Notes under the pieces: generated by a model
Database searches by the model: none
The model's input: the letters and a program-made list of their open reading frames with translations, nothing else
Told to the model about the DNA's origin: nothing
Assembly: GCA_002725445.1 (NCBI GenBank)
Contig: PBPD01000022.1
Span: 1 to 16,825, forward strand
Origin: Rickettsiales bacterium
GTDB taxonomy: Bacteria; Pseudomonadota; Alphaproteobacteria; Rickettsiales; UBA3002
Length of the DNA: 16,825 bases
Direction: 5' to 3'
Translations under genes and position numbers: made by a program
In this document: in pieces, positions 6,079 to 15,061 of the stretch
How positions within the stretch are numbered: the stretch's first letter is position 1
Layout of the letters: every line of letters starts with the position of its first letter

Positions 6079-7029
6079 ATGGCTGCAGCTCGTAACAAAA
6101 TCGCGCTTATCGGCGCTGGTATGATCGGTGGTACCCTTGCTCACTTGATCAGTCTGAAAGAACTTGGTGATGTCGTACTCTTCGACATTGTTAAGGATAT
6201 GCCGCAAGGCAAGGCGCTGGATATTAGCCAGAGCACTGCGCCCGAAGGCAAAGACGTTTCCATCATTGGCACAAATAAATACACTGACATCAAAGGTGCG
6301 GATGTATGTATTGTTACTGCAGGTATTCCGCGTAAGCCTGGTATGAGCCGTGATGATCTGGTAGCAACCAACACCAAAATCATCAAAGACGTTGCCGAAA
6401 ATATCAAAAAATATGCGCCTAACGCATTTGTAATCGTGATCACCAACCCGCTGGATGCGATGGTGGGTGTGATGCAAAAAGTCACCGGCTTCAAACCTGA
6501 GAAGGTGGTTGGTATGGCGGGTGTGCTGGATTCGTCGCGCTTCAGTTTCTTCCTGGCGGAGGAAATGGGCGTATCGATCGATCAGGTGACCACGTTCGTA
6601 CTGGGCGGTCATGGTGACACTATGGTGCCGGTGGTGCAATATTCGTCGGTAGCAGGTATTCCGCTGCCCGATCTGATCAAGATGGGGTGGATTGATAAGA
6701 AGAAAGTGGATGCGATTGTAAAACGCACCCGTGGTGGTGGCGGTGAAATTGTGTCGCTGTTGAAAAACGGCTCGGCCTATTATGCGCCTGCCGCTTCGGC
6801 TATTGAAATGGCCGAGTCCTATCTGAAAGATAAGAAAAAGATCCTTCCATGTGCAGCGCACCTGAAAGGTGAATATGGCGTTAAAAATCTCTATGTTGGC
6901 GTGCCAGCTGTGATTGGCGCGAAGGGCGTAGAGAAAGTAGTGGAAATTAGTTTGCCTGCAGCTGCGAAAAAGCAATTCGATAAGTCGGTTGACGCAGTGA
7001 AGGATTTAGTTAAAAGCATCAAACTCTAA
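6079..7029 (+). CDS. mdh: Malate dehydrogenase (NAD+, LDH-like type)
   Basis: Mdh interconverts malate and oxaloacetate with NAD+ in the TCA cycle. The 316-residue protein has the Rossmann motif GAGMIGG (12-18) with Asp36 binding the NAD ribose. IPRKPGMSR holds Arg85 and Arg91 for the malate carboxylate, the Arg that separates malate from lactate dehydrogenases. TNPLD has Asn123, Asp151 and Arg154 lie in VLDSSRF, and the catalytic His178 is in GGHGDTM. A strong AGGGAGA site lies 6 nt before the ATG. It heads the mdh-sucCDAB-lpd run, 82 nt after rho. That gap shows no terminator hairpin and only a poor promoter match, so read-through from rho is possible. Confidence 0.97.
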   Translation: MAAARNKIALIGAGMIGGTLAHLISLKELGDVVLFDIVKDMPQGKALDISQSTAPEGKDVSIIGTNKYTDIKGADVCIVTAGIPRKPGMSRDDLVATNTKIIKDVAENIKKYAPNAFVIVITNPLDAMVGVMQKVTGFKPEKVVGMAGVLDSSRFSFFLAEEMGVSIDQVTTFVLGGHGDTMVPVVQYSSVAGIPLPDLIKMGWIDKKKVDAIVKRTRGGGGEIVSLLKNGSAYYAPAASAIEMAESYLKDKKKILPCAAHLKGEYGVKNLYVGVPAVIGAKGVEKVVEISLPAAAKKQFDKSVDAVKDLVKSIKL

Positions 7030-7047
7030 AACGGAAAAGAGGATTCG

Positions 7048-8223
7048 ATGAATATTCATGAGTATCAGGCCAAAGCCGTATTGCAAAAATATGGTGTAGC
7101 AGTACCGCGCGGTGGCGTGGCATACACTCCGGCGGAAGCCGAGCAAGTTGCCCAGAATCTGGGTGGTAATCTTTGGGTGGTGAAAGCCCAGATCCACGCA
7201 GGTGGTCGCGGTAAAGCGGGCGGCGTGAAGCTGGCGAAATCGCTGGACGAAGTGCAGCAATTGACCAAAGAAATGCTGGGTATGACGCTGGTGACGCACC
7301 AGACCGGCCCGGAAGGTAAAGAAGTAAAACGCGTTTACATCGAAGAAGGCAGTGACATCGGCGAAGAGCTGTATCTGTCGATGGTGATTGACCGCGCGAC
7401 CAGCCGCATCACTTTCATGGCGTCGAGCGAAGGCGGTATGGACATTGAAGAAGTGGCCGCTAAGCAACCAGAAAAAATCATTACCGTTACGGTTGATCCC
7501 GCTTGTGGCATTCAGCCATTCCATGCGCGCCGTCTGGCGCAAGGGCTTGGTATTCCTAAAGAACTGGGCAAAGACTTCCATAATTTCATCTTCGGCATGT
7601 ATGAGTCGTTTGTAGACACTGATGCGTCGCAGGTGGAAATCAACCCGCTGGTAATTACCAAGCAAACCAAGCTGATTGCATTGGATGCGAAATTTAACTT
7701 CGACGATAACGCGCTGTTCCGTCAACCAGATGTGCTGGAAATGCGTGATGAAGACGAAGAAGATCCGTTAGAGTTGCAAGCCAGCAAGTTCGGCCTGTCT
7801 TACGTGAAGATGGATGGCAATATTGGTTGCATGGTGAATGGTGCAGGTCTGGCTATGTCGACCATGGATATCATTAAACTGTATGGTGGTGAGCCTGCTA
7901 ACTTCCTCGATGTAGGTGGTGGCGCGAACAAAGAAAAAGTAACCGAAGCCTTTAAGCTGATCCTTTCCGATCCTAACGTAGAAGGTATTTTGGTGAATAT
8001 CTTTGGTGGCATCATGCGCTGCGATATCATCGCAGAGGGCATCATCAGCGCGGCGAAAGAGGTAAGTCTGGATGTGCCGTTGGTGGTGCGTTTGGAAGGT
8101 ACCAACGTGGAACTGGGTAAGAAAATGCTTTCCACGTCTGGCCTGTCGATCACCGCAGCGGATGATCTGGCCGATGCCGCAGATAAAATTGTTAAAGCAG
8201 TCAAAACTTCGGAGGCAGCGTAA
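7048..8223 (+). CDS. sucC: Succinyl-CoA synthetase, beta subunit (ADP-forming)
   Basis: With SucD this makes succinate and ATP (or GTP) from succinyl-CoA. The 391-residue protein starts with the ATP-grasp half: MNIHEYQAK, VVKAQIHAGGRGKAGGV (44-60, with Lys46 and the Gly-rich nucleotide loop), later the metal-site region VEINPLV. The C-terminal CoA-ligase half includes FLDVGGGANKEKVTEAF and the subunit-contact stretch VNIFGGIMRCDIIAEGI. An AAGAGGA ribosome site precedes the ATG, 18 nt after mdh. The stop overlaps the sucD ATG by one base, which should help equal synthesis of the two subunits. Confidence 0.97.
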   Translation: MNIHEYQAKAVLQKYGVAVPRGGVAYTPAEAEQVAQNLGGNLWVVKAQIHAGGRGKAGGVKLAKSLDEVQQLTKEMLGMTLVTHQTGPEGKEVKRVYIEEGSDIGEELYLSMVIDRATSRITFMASSEGGMDIEEVAAKQPEKIITVTVDPACGIQPFHARRLAQGLGIPKELGKDFHNFIFGMYESFVDTDASQVEINPLVITKQTKLIALDAKFNFDDNALFRQPDVLEMRDEDEEDPLELQASKFGLSYVKMDGNIGCMVNGAGLAMSTMDIIKLYGGEPANFLDVGGGANKEKVTEAFKLILSDPNVEGILVNIFGGIMRCDIIAEGIISAAKEVSLDVPLVVRLEGTNVELGKKMLSTSGLSITAADDLADAADKIVKAVKTSEAA

Positions 8224-9098
8224 TGGCCATCCTTATCGATAAAAATACTAAAGTAATTTGTCAGGGCTTCACGGGCCGTGAAGGCACCTATCACAGCGAA
8301 CAAGCGATTGCTTACGGCACCAAAATGGTGGGTGGTGTAACGCCGGGCAAAGGTGGCAGCAGCCATATTGATCTGCCGGTATTCGACACCGTAGCTGAAG
8401 CCAAAGATAAAACCGGCGCCAATGCCAGCGTGATCTATGTTCCGCCACGTTTTGCAGCTGATGCGATTCTGGAAGCGATTGATGCGGAAATTGATCTGGC
8501 GATCTGTATCACCGAAGGCATCCCTGTGCTGGACATGGTAAAGGTGAAGCGCGCACTGTCGGGTTCGAAAACCCGTCTGGTAGGCCCTAACTGTCCGGGC
8601 GTTATTACACCGGAAGAATGCAAAATTGGTATTATGCCAGGCCATATCCACAAGAAAGGCCGCATTGGTATTTTGTCACGTTCCGGTACCCTGACCTATG
8701 AGGCGGTGGCACAAACCACAGCGGAAGGCCTTGGCCAGTCGACCTGTGTGGGTATTGGTGGCGATCCTGTAAACGGCACCAACTTTGTTGATGTGCTGGA
8801 GCTGTTCCTTGAGGATGACGAAACCGATGCCATCATCATGATTGGCGAAATCGGTGGTACAGCCGAGGAAGAAGCCGCAGAATTCTTGAAATCGCACAAA
8901 ACCAAAAAGCCGGTTGTTGGCTTTGTGGCTGGTCGTACAGCGCCTCCGGGTCGCCGTATGGGTCATGCGGGCGCAATCGTGTCCGGTGGTAAAGGCGGTG
9001 CAGATGACAAGATCGAGGCGATGCGTTCGGCGGATATTGCCGTGGCTGATTCGCCTGCAGCACTGGGCAAAACCATGGTGGAATTGCTCAATAAATAA
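8223..9098 (+). CDS. sucD: Succinyl-CoA synthetase, alpha subunit
   Basis: This is the CoA-binding and phospho-histidine subunit paired with SucC. The 291-residue protein shows the CoA-site motif GFTGREGTYHSEQ (15-27), KRALSGSKTRLVGPNCPGVI, GIGGDPVNGTNF, and RRMGHAGAIVSGG with the phosphorylated His248. The ATG overlaps the sucC TAA. CGGAGG inside the sucC 3' end is an excellent ribosome site at about 7 nt. Length and motifs are ordinary for the family. Confidence 0.97.
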   Translation: MAILIDKNTKVICQGFTGREGTYHSEQAIAYGTKMVGGVTPGKGGSSHIDLPVFDTVAEAKDKTGANASVIYVPPRFAADAILEAIDAEIDLAICITEGIPVLDMVKVKRALSGSKTRLVGPNCPGVITPEECKIGIMPGHIHKKGRIGILSRSGTLTYEAVAQTTAEGLGQSTCVGIGGDPVNGTNFVDVLELFLEDDETDAIIMIGEIGGTAEEEAAEFLKSHKTKKPVVGFVAGRTAPPGRRMGHAGAIVSGGKGGADDKIEAMRSADIAVADSPAALGKTMVELLNK

Positions 9099-9099
9099 G

Positions 9100-9154
9100 C
9101 GGTTTTCGCTTGCAAGCAGACGGATACAGGCATACAACGGCTTGAAAACCGTCT
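9100..9154 (+). repeat. Competing inverted repeats in the sucD-sucA gap
   Basis: CGGTTTTC (9100-9107) pairs perfectly with GAAAACCG (9144-9151). AGACGG (9118-9123) pairs perfectly with CCGTCT (9149-9154), and ACGG (9137-9140) with CCGT (9149-9152). These stems share the same 3' arm, so they exclude each other in RNA. GCTTGCAAGC (9108-9117) is a palindrome. No T-run follows, so this is not a simple terminator. A role in mRNA processing or in setting sucA translation is inference. Confidence 0.4.
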
Positions 9155-9178
9155 AACAGGGAATATGTAAGTAACGCT

Positions 9179-12061
9179 ATGGCATCGGAATCCGAGCAGA
9201 GCTCATATCTTTATGCGGGTAACAGCATCTTTATTGAGGAGCTGTACCATATCTATTTGCAAAACCCTTCAGCTGTAGATGAGAGCTGGCGTCAGCTTTT
9301 CTCGACCTTTGAAGATAGTGGTATGCCGCTGGCATCGTGGACGCCTGAGCCATCCGGCGTGATTGGCAAATACGACCCTGAAGACAAACCCAAAGAGGCA
9401 AAAGCGGCACACAGCGTGGAAGAAGCACGCGAGCTGACCGATTTTGCCAGCCATGACACCGCGCGTGCGTTGATGATGATCAATGCGTACCGTGTGCGTG
9501 GCCACCTGCTCGCCAAGCTTGATCCGCTTGGTTTAGAGGAAAAAGAAACTCACCCAGAGCTTGACCCTGCTACATACGGATTTGGTCCGGCGGATATGGA
9601 CCGTGAAGTATTTCTTGATGGGGTGCTTGGTTTAGAGCGCGCAACGATCCGCGAAGTGCTGGACATTTTGCGCCAGACCTATTCTGATCGTATTGGTGTG
9701 GAGTTCATGCATATCCAGTATCCAGAGCAAAAAGCATGGATTCAGGAACGTGTAGAAGGCATGCGTGGTAAGCCTACTTTGAGTGCTGACGAGAAGAAAG
9801 AAATTCTCGGCACGCTGATCGAAGTAGAAGCGTTTGAAGATTTCTCGCAACGTAAATATCCGGGCATGAAACGTTTCTCGCTGCAAGGCGGGGATTCCGT
9901 GATGCCGGGTCTGGAATCGATCATCCATACCGCATCGAAAATTGGTGTGGAAGAGATTGTAATCGGTATGCCGCACCGTGGCCGTATGAACGTGCTGACA
10001 ACCACCATGGGCAAACCCTATTCGGAGCTGTTGTCGATTTTCCACGGCAATCTGGACTTCCCAGATTCTGTGTCCAGTTCGGGCGATGTGAAATATCACT
10101 TGGGCGCCAGCCATGACCGCGAGATGCCAGATGGTAAAACGCTGCACTTGTCGTTGACGGCGAACCCGTCGCACCTGGAAGCAGTAAACCCTGTTGTATG
10201 CGGTAAGGTGCGTGCCAAGCAGGACCAGAAAGACGATGCCGAAAAAACGAAAGTAATGGCACTGACCCTGCACGGCGATGCCGCATTTGCAGGTCAGGGC
10301 TCGGTGGCAGAAACACTGGCACTGAGTGAGCTGCGTGGCTATCGCACAGGCGGTACCGTGCATGTGATTGTGAACAACCAGATTGGTTTTACCACCAGTC
10401 CGAAATATTCGCGTTTCACCCCGTATCCATCGGATGTGGCAAAGATGGTGCAGGCGCCTATCTTCCATGTGAACGGTGATGATCCGGAAGCGGTGGTGTA
10501 TGTATGTAAGCTGGCGACTGAATTTCGTCAGGAGTTCAAACGCGACGTCGTGATCGATGTGTTCTGCTACCGCAAATATGGCCATAACGAGGGTGACGAG
10601 CCAATGTTCACCCAGCCTTTGATGTATAATAAAATCAAAGCGCATCCGTCTTCGCCTAAAATTTATGCTGAGCAACTGACCCGCGAAGGCGTGGTAGATG
10701 AAGCGTATGTCAAAGGTGAGTATAAGCGTTTTGATGAGCATTTCGAAGAGGCGTTCGAAAGCGGAAAAGAATTCAAGCCGAACAAAGCAAACTGGCTGGA
10801 AGGTAAATGGACCGGCTTTACACGTCCGGATTCGGGCGTGAAGCCAGAAGCGGAAACCGGTGTTGAGCTGAAGAAACTGAAAGAAATTGGTAAGGCGCTG
10901 TCTACCCCGCCTGAGAATTTCAATCTGAACCGTAAGCTGGAGCGTATTCTCAAGCAAAAGGCTGAGATGATTGAGACGGGTGAAAATCTGGATTGGGCGA
11001 CCGGTGAAGCGCTGGCCTTTGGTTCGCTTCTGAAAGAAGGCTATAAAGTGCGTCTTTCGGGGCAGGACTCAGGTCGCGGTACGTTCTCGCAACGCCATTC
11101 GGTATTTGTCGATCAGAAAACCGAAGACCGTTATCAGCCATTGAATAATCTGGGTGGTGAGCAAGCGCCATATGAGGTGATTGATTCTAACCTGTCAGAG
11201 CTGGCGATTCTTGGTTTTGAATATGGCTATTCGTTGGCTGAGCCAGATGCGCTGACTTTGTGGGAAGGCCAATTTGGCGATTTTGCCAATGGTGCACAAA
11301 TGATCATCGACCAGTTTATCTCCTCCGGTGAGATCAAATGGCTGCGCATGTCGGGTCTGGTGATGTTGCTGCCACATGGTTATGAGGGTCAGGGCCCAGA
11401 GCATAGCTCTGCACGTTTGGAGCGCTTCCTGCAGCTTTGTGGTGAAGACAATATGCAGGTGTTGAACTGTACAACGCCGGCGAACTATTTCCATGCGCTG
11501 CGCCGTCAGCTGCATCGTAAATTCCGTAAACCGCTTATTATTATGACGCCTAAATCTTTGCTGCGTCACAAGATGGCGGTTTCCAGCCTGAAAGATATGG
11601 AAGCCAAAACCTGCTTTAGCCGTGTGATCCCAGAGGTCGACAAGCTGGTAGCAGCTGACAAGGTGAAACGCGTGATCCTGACGAGCGGTAAGGTCTATTA
11701 TGACCTGCTGGAAGCACGCCGGGAGCGCAACATCAAAGACATGGCGATCGTTCGTGTGGAGCAATATTATCCATTCCCGCATGAAGACATTAAAGCCGAG
11801 TTGAAGAAATATAAGAACGCCGAAGTGTATTGGTGTCAGGAAGAACCGGAAAATATGGGTGCATGGCGCTTTATTGGGCCGCGCATTGGCTATGTGCTGG
11901 AAGAGCTGGGTCGTGAGGAGCTGCGCATTAAATATGCAGGCCGTCGCGAAGCAGCATCGCCCGCTGCAGGCTACCTGAAAATTCATGAGCAGGAACAACA
12001 GCAACTGATTGATGATGCATTGATTCCCGCCAAAACAACGAAACAGAAGAAAGCGTCATAG
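9179..12061 (+). CDS. sucA: 2-oxoglutarate dehydrogenase E1 component
   Basis: SucA is the thiamine-diphosphate E1 that decarboxylates 2-oxoglutarate and passes the succinyl group to SucB's lipoyl arm. The 960-residue protein has the N-terminal helix typical of E1o (LYAGNSIFIEELYHIYLQNP, 11-30), IGMPHRGRMNVL with His266, SHLEAVNPVV (331-340), and the ThDP/Mg site GDAAFAGQG (366-374) plus NNQIGF (399-404). GHNEGDEP and HGYEGQGPEHSSARLERFLQ follow in the later domains. The nearest purine-rich site (AGGGA, 9158-9162) is 16 nt from the ATG, too far for a standard Shine-Dalgarno, and no upstream in-frame start exists before a stop. Translation may therefore depend on the folded leader or on an A-rich site. 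Length is close to the usual 930-1000. Confidence 0.97.
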   Translation: MASESEQSSYLYAGNSIFIEELYHIYLQNPSAVDESWRQLFSTFEDSGMPLASWTPEPSGVIGKYDPEDKPKEAKAAHSVEEARELTDFASHDTARALMMINAYRVRGHLLAKLDPLGLEEKETHPELDPATYGFGPADMDREVFLDGVLGLERATIREVLDILRQTYSDRIGVEFMHIQYPEQKAWIQERVEGMRGKPTLSADEKKEILGTLIEVEAFEDFSQRKYPGMKRFSLQGGDSVMPGLESIIHTASKIGVEEIVIGMPHRGRMNVLTTTMGKPYSELLSIFHGNLDFPDSVSSSGDVKYHLGASHDREMPDGKTLHLSLTANPSHLEAVNPVVCGKVRAKQDQKDDAEKTKVMALTLHGDAAFAGQGSVAETLALSELRGYRTGGTVHVIVNNQIGFTTSPKYSRFTPYPSDVAKMVQAPIFHVNGDDPEAVVYVCKLATEFRQEFKRDVVIDVFCYRKYGHNEGDEPMFTQPLMYNKIKAHPSSPKIYAEQLTREGVVDEAYVKGEYKRFDEHFEEAFESGKEFKPNKANWLEGKWTGFTRPDSGVKPEAETGVELKKLKEIGKALSTPPENFNLNRKLERILKQKAEMIETGENLDWATGEALAFGSLLKEGYKVRLSGQDSGRGTFSQRHSVFVDQKTEDRYQPLNNLGGEQAPYEVIDSNLSELAILGFEYGYSLAEPDALTLWEGQFGDFANGAQMIIDQFISSGEIKWLRMSGLVMLLPHGYEGQGPEHSSARLERFLQLCGEDNMQVLNCTTPANYFHALRRQLHRKFRKPLIIMTPKSLLRHKMAVSSLKDMEAKTCFSRVIPEVDKLVAADKVKRVILTSGKVYYDLLEARRERNIKDMAIVRVEQYYPFPHEDIKAELKKYKNAEVYWCQEEPENMGAWRFIGPRIGYVLEELGREELRIKYAGRREAASPAAGYLKIHEQEQQQLIDDALIPAKTTKQKKAS

Positions 12062-12070
12062 GGGGAAAAC

Positions 12071-13276
12071 ATGGCGGAAGATATTAAAGTACCGTCCCTT
12101 GGGGAATCCGTAAGCGAGGCAGTAGTTGCAAAATGGTTTAAGCAGGCAGGCGACGCAGTAGAAGCTGATGAGCCGCTGGTTGAGCTGGAAACCGACAAGG
12201 TAACACTGGAAGTGAATGCACCGGCAGCGGGCAAATTGTCCGAGATTTTGGTGCAGGAAGACGAAACCGTAGAAGTAGGCGATTTGCTGGGCCGTGTTGA
12301 GGCCGGTGCAGAAGGTAATAGAAGCGCGCCGAAAGAAGAGAAAAAAGAAGAAAGCGCAGCTGACACGAAAGTAGAATCGGGCAGCTATAAGCCGCCTTCG
12401 CAAACCGCGCCTGCAAGTGGCAAAAAGCCTGGGCCAGCCGTTGAAAAGCTGAAAGCAGAAAACCCGCAGCTGGATACCAGCCGAGTGCCTGCTTCGGGCA
12501 AAGATGGACGCCACACCAAAGGCGATATTTTGCAGGCACTGGAAGGTGACGGTATGGCTGCAAGTCCGGCGCAGGGCCCACGCGAAGAACGTGTGAAGAT
12601 GAGCAAGCTGCGTCAGGTGATTGCAAAACGTTTGAAAGAGTCGCAAGACACCGCCGCGATCCTGACCACTTTCAACGAAATTGATATGGGCAACGTGATG
12701 GCGTTGCGCAAGGAATACAAAGAAGAGTTCGAGAAAAAGCATGGCATGCGCCTTGGTTTCATGGGCTTCTTTGTGAAAGCTGCAGTAAATGCACTGAAGC
12801 AAATTCCGGAAGTGAATGCAGAGATTTCAGGTAATGAAATCATCTATAAGAATTACTACGATATCGGTGTGGCTGTAGGCACCGAGCAAGGTCTGGTGGT
12901 TCCGGTGATTCGCGATTGTGACAAGAAATCGCTGGCGCATATCGAGTCTGATATTGCCGAAGCAGCAGCAAAAGCACGCGAAGGCACATTGTCGATGGAC
13001 GAGTTGACCGGTGGTACCTTTACCGTATCGAACGGCGGCGTCTATGGTTCGCTGATGTCGACACCTATCATTAACCCACCGCAATCGGGTATTATGGGCA
13101 TGCATAAGACCGAGCAGCGTCCGGTGGTAGTGAATGGGGAGATCGTGATTCGCCCTATGATGTATGTGGCGTTGTCGTATGATCACCGTATCATCGATGG
13201 CCGCGAGTCGGTGACCTTCCTGGTTAAAGTGAAAGAAGCAATTGAAGATCCACGCCGTTTGTTGCTGGGTCTGTAA
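12071..13276 (+). CDS. sucB: Dihydrolipoyllysine succinyltransferase (E2 of 2-oxoglutarate dehydrogenase)
   Basis: E2 forms the core of the complex and moves the succinyl group to CoA. The 401-residue protein has one lipoyl domain (1 to about 77) with the lipoylated Lys43 in ETDKVTLEV. A charged Lys/Glu linker follows (about 78-105), then the E1/E3-binding domain (about 118-158, KLKAENPQLDTSRVPASGKDGRHTKGDIL region). The catalytic acyltransferase domain ends with SYDHRIIDGRE holding His372 and Asp376. The substrate-type signature matches SucB rather than pyruvate dehydrogenase E2, as does the position right behind sucA. GGGGGA lies 4 nt before the ATG, 9 nt after the sucA stop. Confidence 0.97.
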   Translation: MAEDIKVPSLGESVSEAVVAKWFKQAGDAVEADEPLVELETDKVTLEVNAPAAGKLSEILVQEDETVEVGDLLGRVEAGAEGNRSAPKEEKKEESAADTKVESGSYKPPSQTAPASGKKPGPAVEKLKAENPQLDTSRVPASGKDGRHTKGDILQALEGDGMAASPAQGPREERVKMSKLRQVIAKRLKESQDTAAILTTFNEIDMGNVMALRKEYKEEFEKKHGMRLGFMGFFVKAAVNALKQIPEVNAEISGNEIIYKNYYDIGVAVGTEQGLVVPVIRDCDKKSLAHIESDIAEAAAKAREGTLSMDELTGGTFTVSNGGVYGSLMSTPIINPPQSGIMGMHKTEQRPVVVNGEIVIRPMMYVALSYDHRIIDGRESVTFLVKVKEAIEDPRRLLLGL

Positions 13277-13293
13277 GATCTTAGAGGTACGTT

Positions 13294-14682
13294 ATGGCTT
13301 TTGATTACGATTTGGTCGTCATTGGTGGCGGCCCAGGCGGTTATGTTGGTGCAATTCGTGCAGCACAGCTGGGTCTGAAAGTGGCCTGTGTTGAGAAGCG
13401 TGGGGCATTGGGTGGCACCTGCCTGAATGTGGGCTGCATCCCCTCAAAAGCGATGCTGGAACCCAGCCATAAGTTTGAAGAAGCCAAGCTGCATTTTAAA
13501 GACGTTGGGATTGACGCTAAGCCGTCGCTTAATCTGAAGCAAATGCTGAAGAATAAGGACGATGTGGTATCTGGGCTGACGCAGGGTATCGAGCTATTGT
13601 TCAAAAAGAACAAAGTGGAATATATCAAAGGTCATGGCGAAATCACCGGCGACAATGAAGTGAGCGTTGGTAAAAAGAAGATTTCGACCGCCAATATCGT
13701 AATTGCAACCGGCTCGAGCGTTATGCCATTGCCGGGCGTAGAGGTGGATGAAGAACGCATCGTGTCGTCCACTGGTGCGCTGGAGCTGAAAGAAGTGCCA
13801 AAACATCTGGTGGTAATTGGCGGCGGTTATATTGGGCTGGAGTTGGGTTCTGTATGGCGCCGTCTGGGAGCGAAAGTGACAGTGGTAGAATTTTTGGATC
13901 GGATCACCCCCGGGATGGATGCAGAGGTATCTAAACAGTTCCAAAAGCTGCTGGAAAAGCAAGGTATCGAATTCAAACTGGGCACGAAAGTGACCGGTGC
14001 AAAGAAAAACAAAACCAGTGTTACCCTGACCACGGAGCCAGCCAAAGGCGGTGATGAAGAAAGCCTGAAGGCCGATGTGGTGCTGGTATCGATTGGCCGC
14101 AAACCGAATACCGAAGGTTTGGGGCTGGATAATGTGGGTCTGAGTACGGATGACCGTGGCTTTATCTCGGTAAATGACAAATGGCAGACCAGTAAGTCGA
14201 ACATCTACGCCATTGGCGATGTGATTGTGGGCCCGATGCTGGCACACAAAGCCGAAGAAGAAGGCGTAGCCGTGGCAGAAACATTGGCGGGGCAGCATGG
14301 CCATGTCAATTACGGTGTGATTCCGGGCGTGGTGTATACCCATCCGGAAGTGGCGAGTGTAGGTCGCACCGAAGAGCAGCTGAAAGACGATGGCGTTGCC
14401 TATAAGGTGGGTAAATTCTCCTTTATGGCAAACAGCCGTGGCCGCGCCATTGGCGAAACCGATGGGTTTGTAAAAGTACTGGCCGATAAAGAAACCGATG
14501 AAGTGTATGGTGTGCATATTATTGGTGCAGATGCCGGCACGATTATCCATGAATGCTGCGTGGCGATGGAGTTCGGCGCTTCGGCTGAGGACATTGCACG
14601 CACATGCCATGCCCACCCAACGCTCAACGAAGCGGTGAAAGAAGCGGCGCTGGCGGTAGATAAGCGTCAAATTCACAGCTAA
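13294..14682 (+). CDS. lpdA: Dihydrolipoamide dehydrogenase (E3)
   Basis: This FAD enzyme reoxidises the lipoyl arm and makes NADH. The 462-residue protein has the FAD-binding GGGPGGYVGA (11-20), the redox disulfide in GGTCLNVGCIPSKAM (Cys43, Cys48), the NAD-binding GGGYIGLELGSVWRRLG, the second FAD motif IYAIGDV, and the catalytic pair His441-Glu446 in HAHPTLNEA. AGAGGT precedes the ATG, 17 nt after sucB. Its place behind sucAB suggests it is the E3 dedicated to 2-oxoglutarate dehydrogenase; another copy for pyruvate dehydrogenase may exist elsewhere. Confidence 0.97.
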   Translation: MAFDYDLVVIGGGPGGYVGAIRAAQLGLKVACVEKRGALGGTCLNVGCIPSKAMLEPSHKFEEAKLHFKDVGIDAKPSLNLKQMLKNKDDVVSGLTQGIELLFKKNKVEYIKGHGEITGDNEVSVGKKKISTANIVIATGSSVMPLPGVEVDEERIVSSTGALELKEVPKHLVVIGGGYIGLELGSVWRRLGAKVTVVEFLDRITPGMDAEVSKQFQKLLEKQGIEFKLGTKVTGAKKNKTSVTLTTEPAKGGDEESLKADVVLVSIGRKPNTEGLGLDNVGLSTDDRGFISVNDKWQTSKSNIYAIGDVIVGPMLAHKAEEEGVAVAETLAGQHGHVNYGVIPGVVYTHPEVASVGRTEEQLKDDGVAYKVGKFSFMANSRGRAIGETDGFVKVLADKETDEVYGVHIIGADAGTIIHECCVAMEFGASAEDIARTCHAHPTLNEAVKEAALAVDKRQIHS

Positions 14683-14689
14683 GCAAGCC

Positions 14690-15034
14690 ATGGCTGATTA
14701 CACCCTCTATCACAATCCGCGCTGTAGCAAGTCGCGCATTGCGCTGGCTGCGTTGCAGGATGCGGGCAAAGACGTGGAAGAGATACGGTATCTCGATACG
14801 CCATTGACGGAGGATGAATTGCGCCGCCTGTTTGCGTTGCTCGACGTTCCGTTACGTGAGGCGGTGCGTACCAAAGAAGCGCCTTATAAAGAGAATGGAT
14901 TGAAAGACGCTGATGACGATGCGTTGATCGCGGCTATCGCAAGCCATCCGGTGTTATTGCAGCGCCCTATAGTGGTGCATGGCGATAAGGCGGTTATTGC
15001 GCGCACGCCTGAAGCGCTAGCATCACTGTTATAG
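14690..15034 (+). CDS. ArsC-family thiol reductase (YfgD type)
   Basis: This small thioredoxin-fold protein of 114 residues has YHNPRCSKSR with Cys12. Arg60 (VRTKEAPY), Arg92 (QRPIVV) and Arg105 lie at or near the spacing of the catalytic Cys12, Arg60, Arg94 and Arg107 of the plasmid ArsC arsenate reductase. The overall pattern (NPRCSKSR, KEAPYKENGL, RPIVV) is closer to E. coli YfgD than to ArsC of arsenic operons. No arsR, arsB or acr3 lies nearby, so arsenic resistance is not implied. It begins 7 nt after the lpdA stop with only a weak ribosome site and is the last gene before the terminator, so it is probably co-transcribed with the TCA genes. Its substrate is unknown; a glutaredoxin-linked thiol role is inference. 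Confidence 0.85.
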   Translation: MADYTLYHNPRCSKSRIALAALQDAGKDVEEIRYLDTPLTEDELRRLFALLDVPLREAVRTKEAPYKENGLKDADDDALIAAIASHPVLLQRPIVVHGDKAVIARTPEALASLL

Positions 15035-15061
15035 TCTTTATTGTTATTCTGTAGACACGAA

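Noticed and set aside
5872..6975. 367-codon minus-strand frame opposite rho end and mdh
   Set aside because: Antisense to two clear genes and spans their gap; no motif or ribosome site.
9632..10957. 441-codon minus-strand frame opposite sucA
   Set aside because: Antisense to the conserved ThDP-binding part of SucA; the Phe/His/Arg-rich composition is typical of shadow frames.
13594..14691. 365-codon minus-strand frame opposite lpdA
   Set aside because: Shadow of the E3 coding strand with no family resemblance.
14690..15034. Arsenic resistance locus
   Set aside because: Only an ArsC-fold gene is present; no arsR, arsB or acr3 nearby, and the sequence is closer to YfgD.
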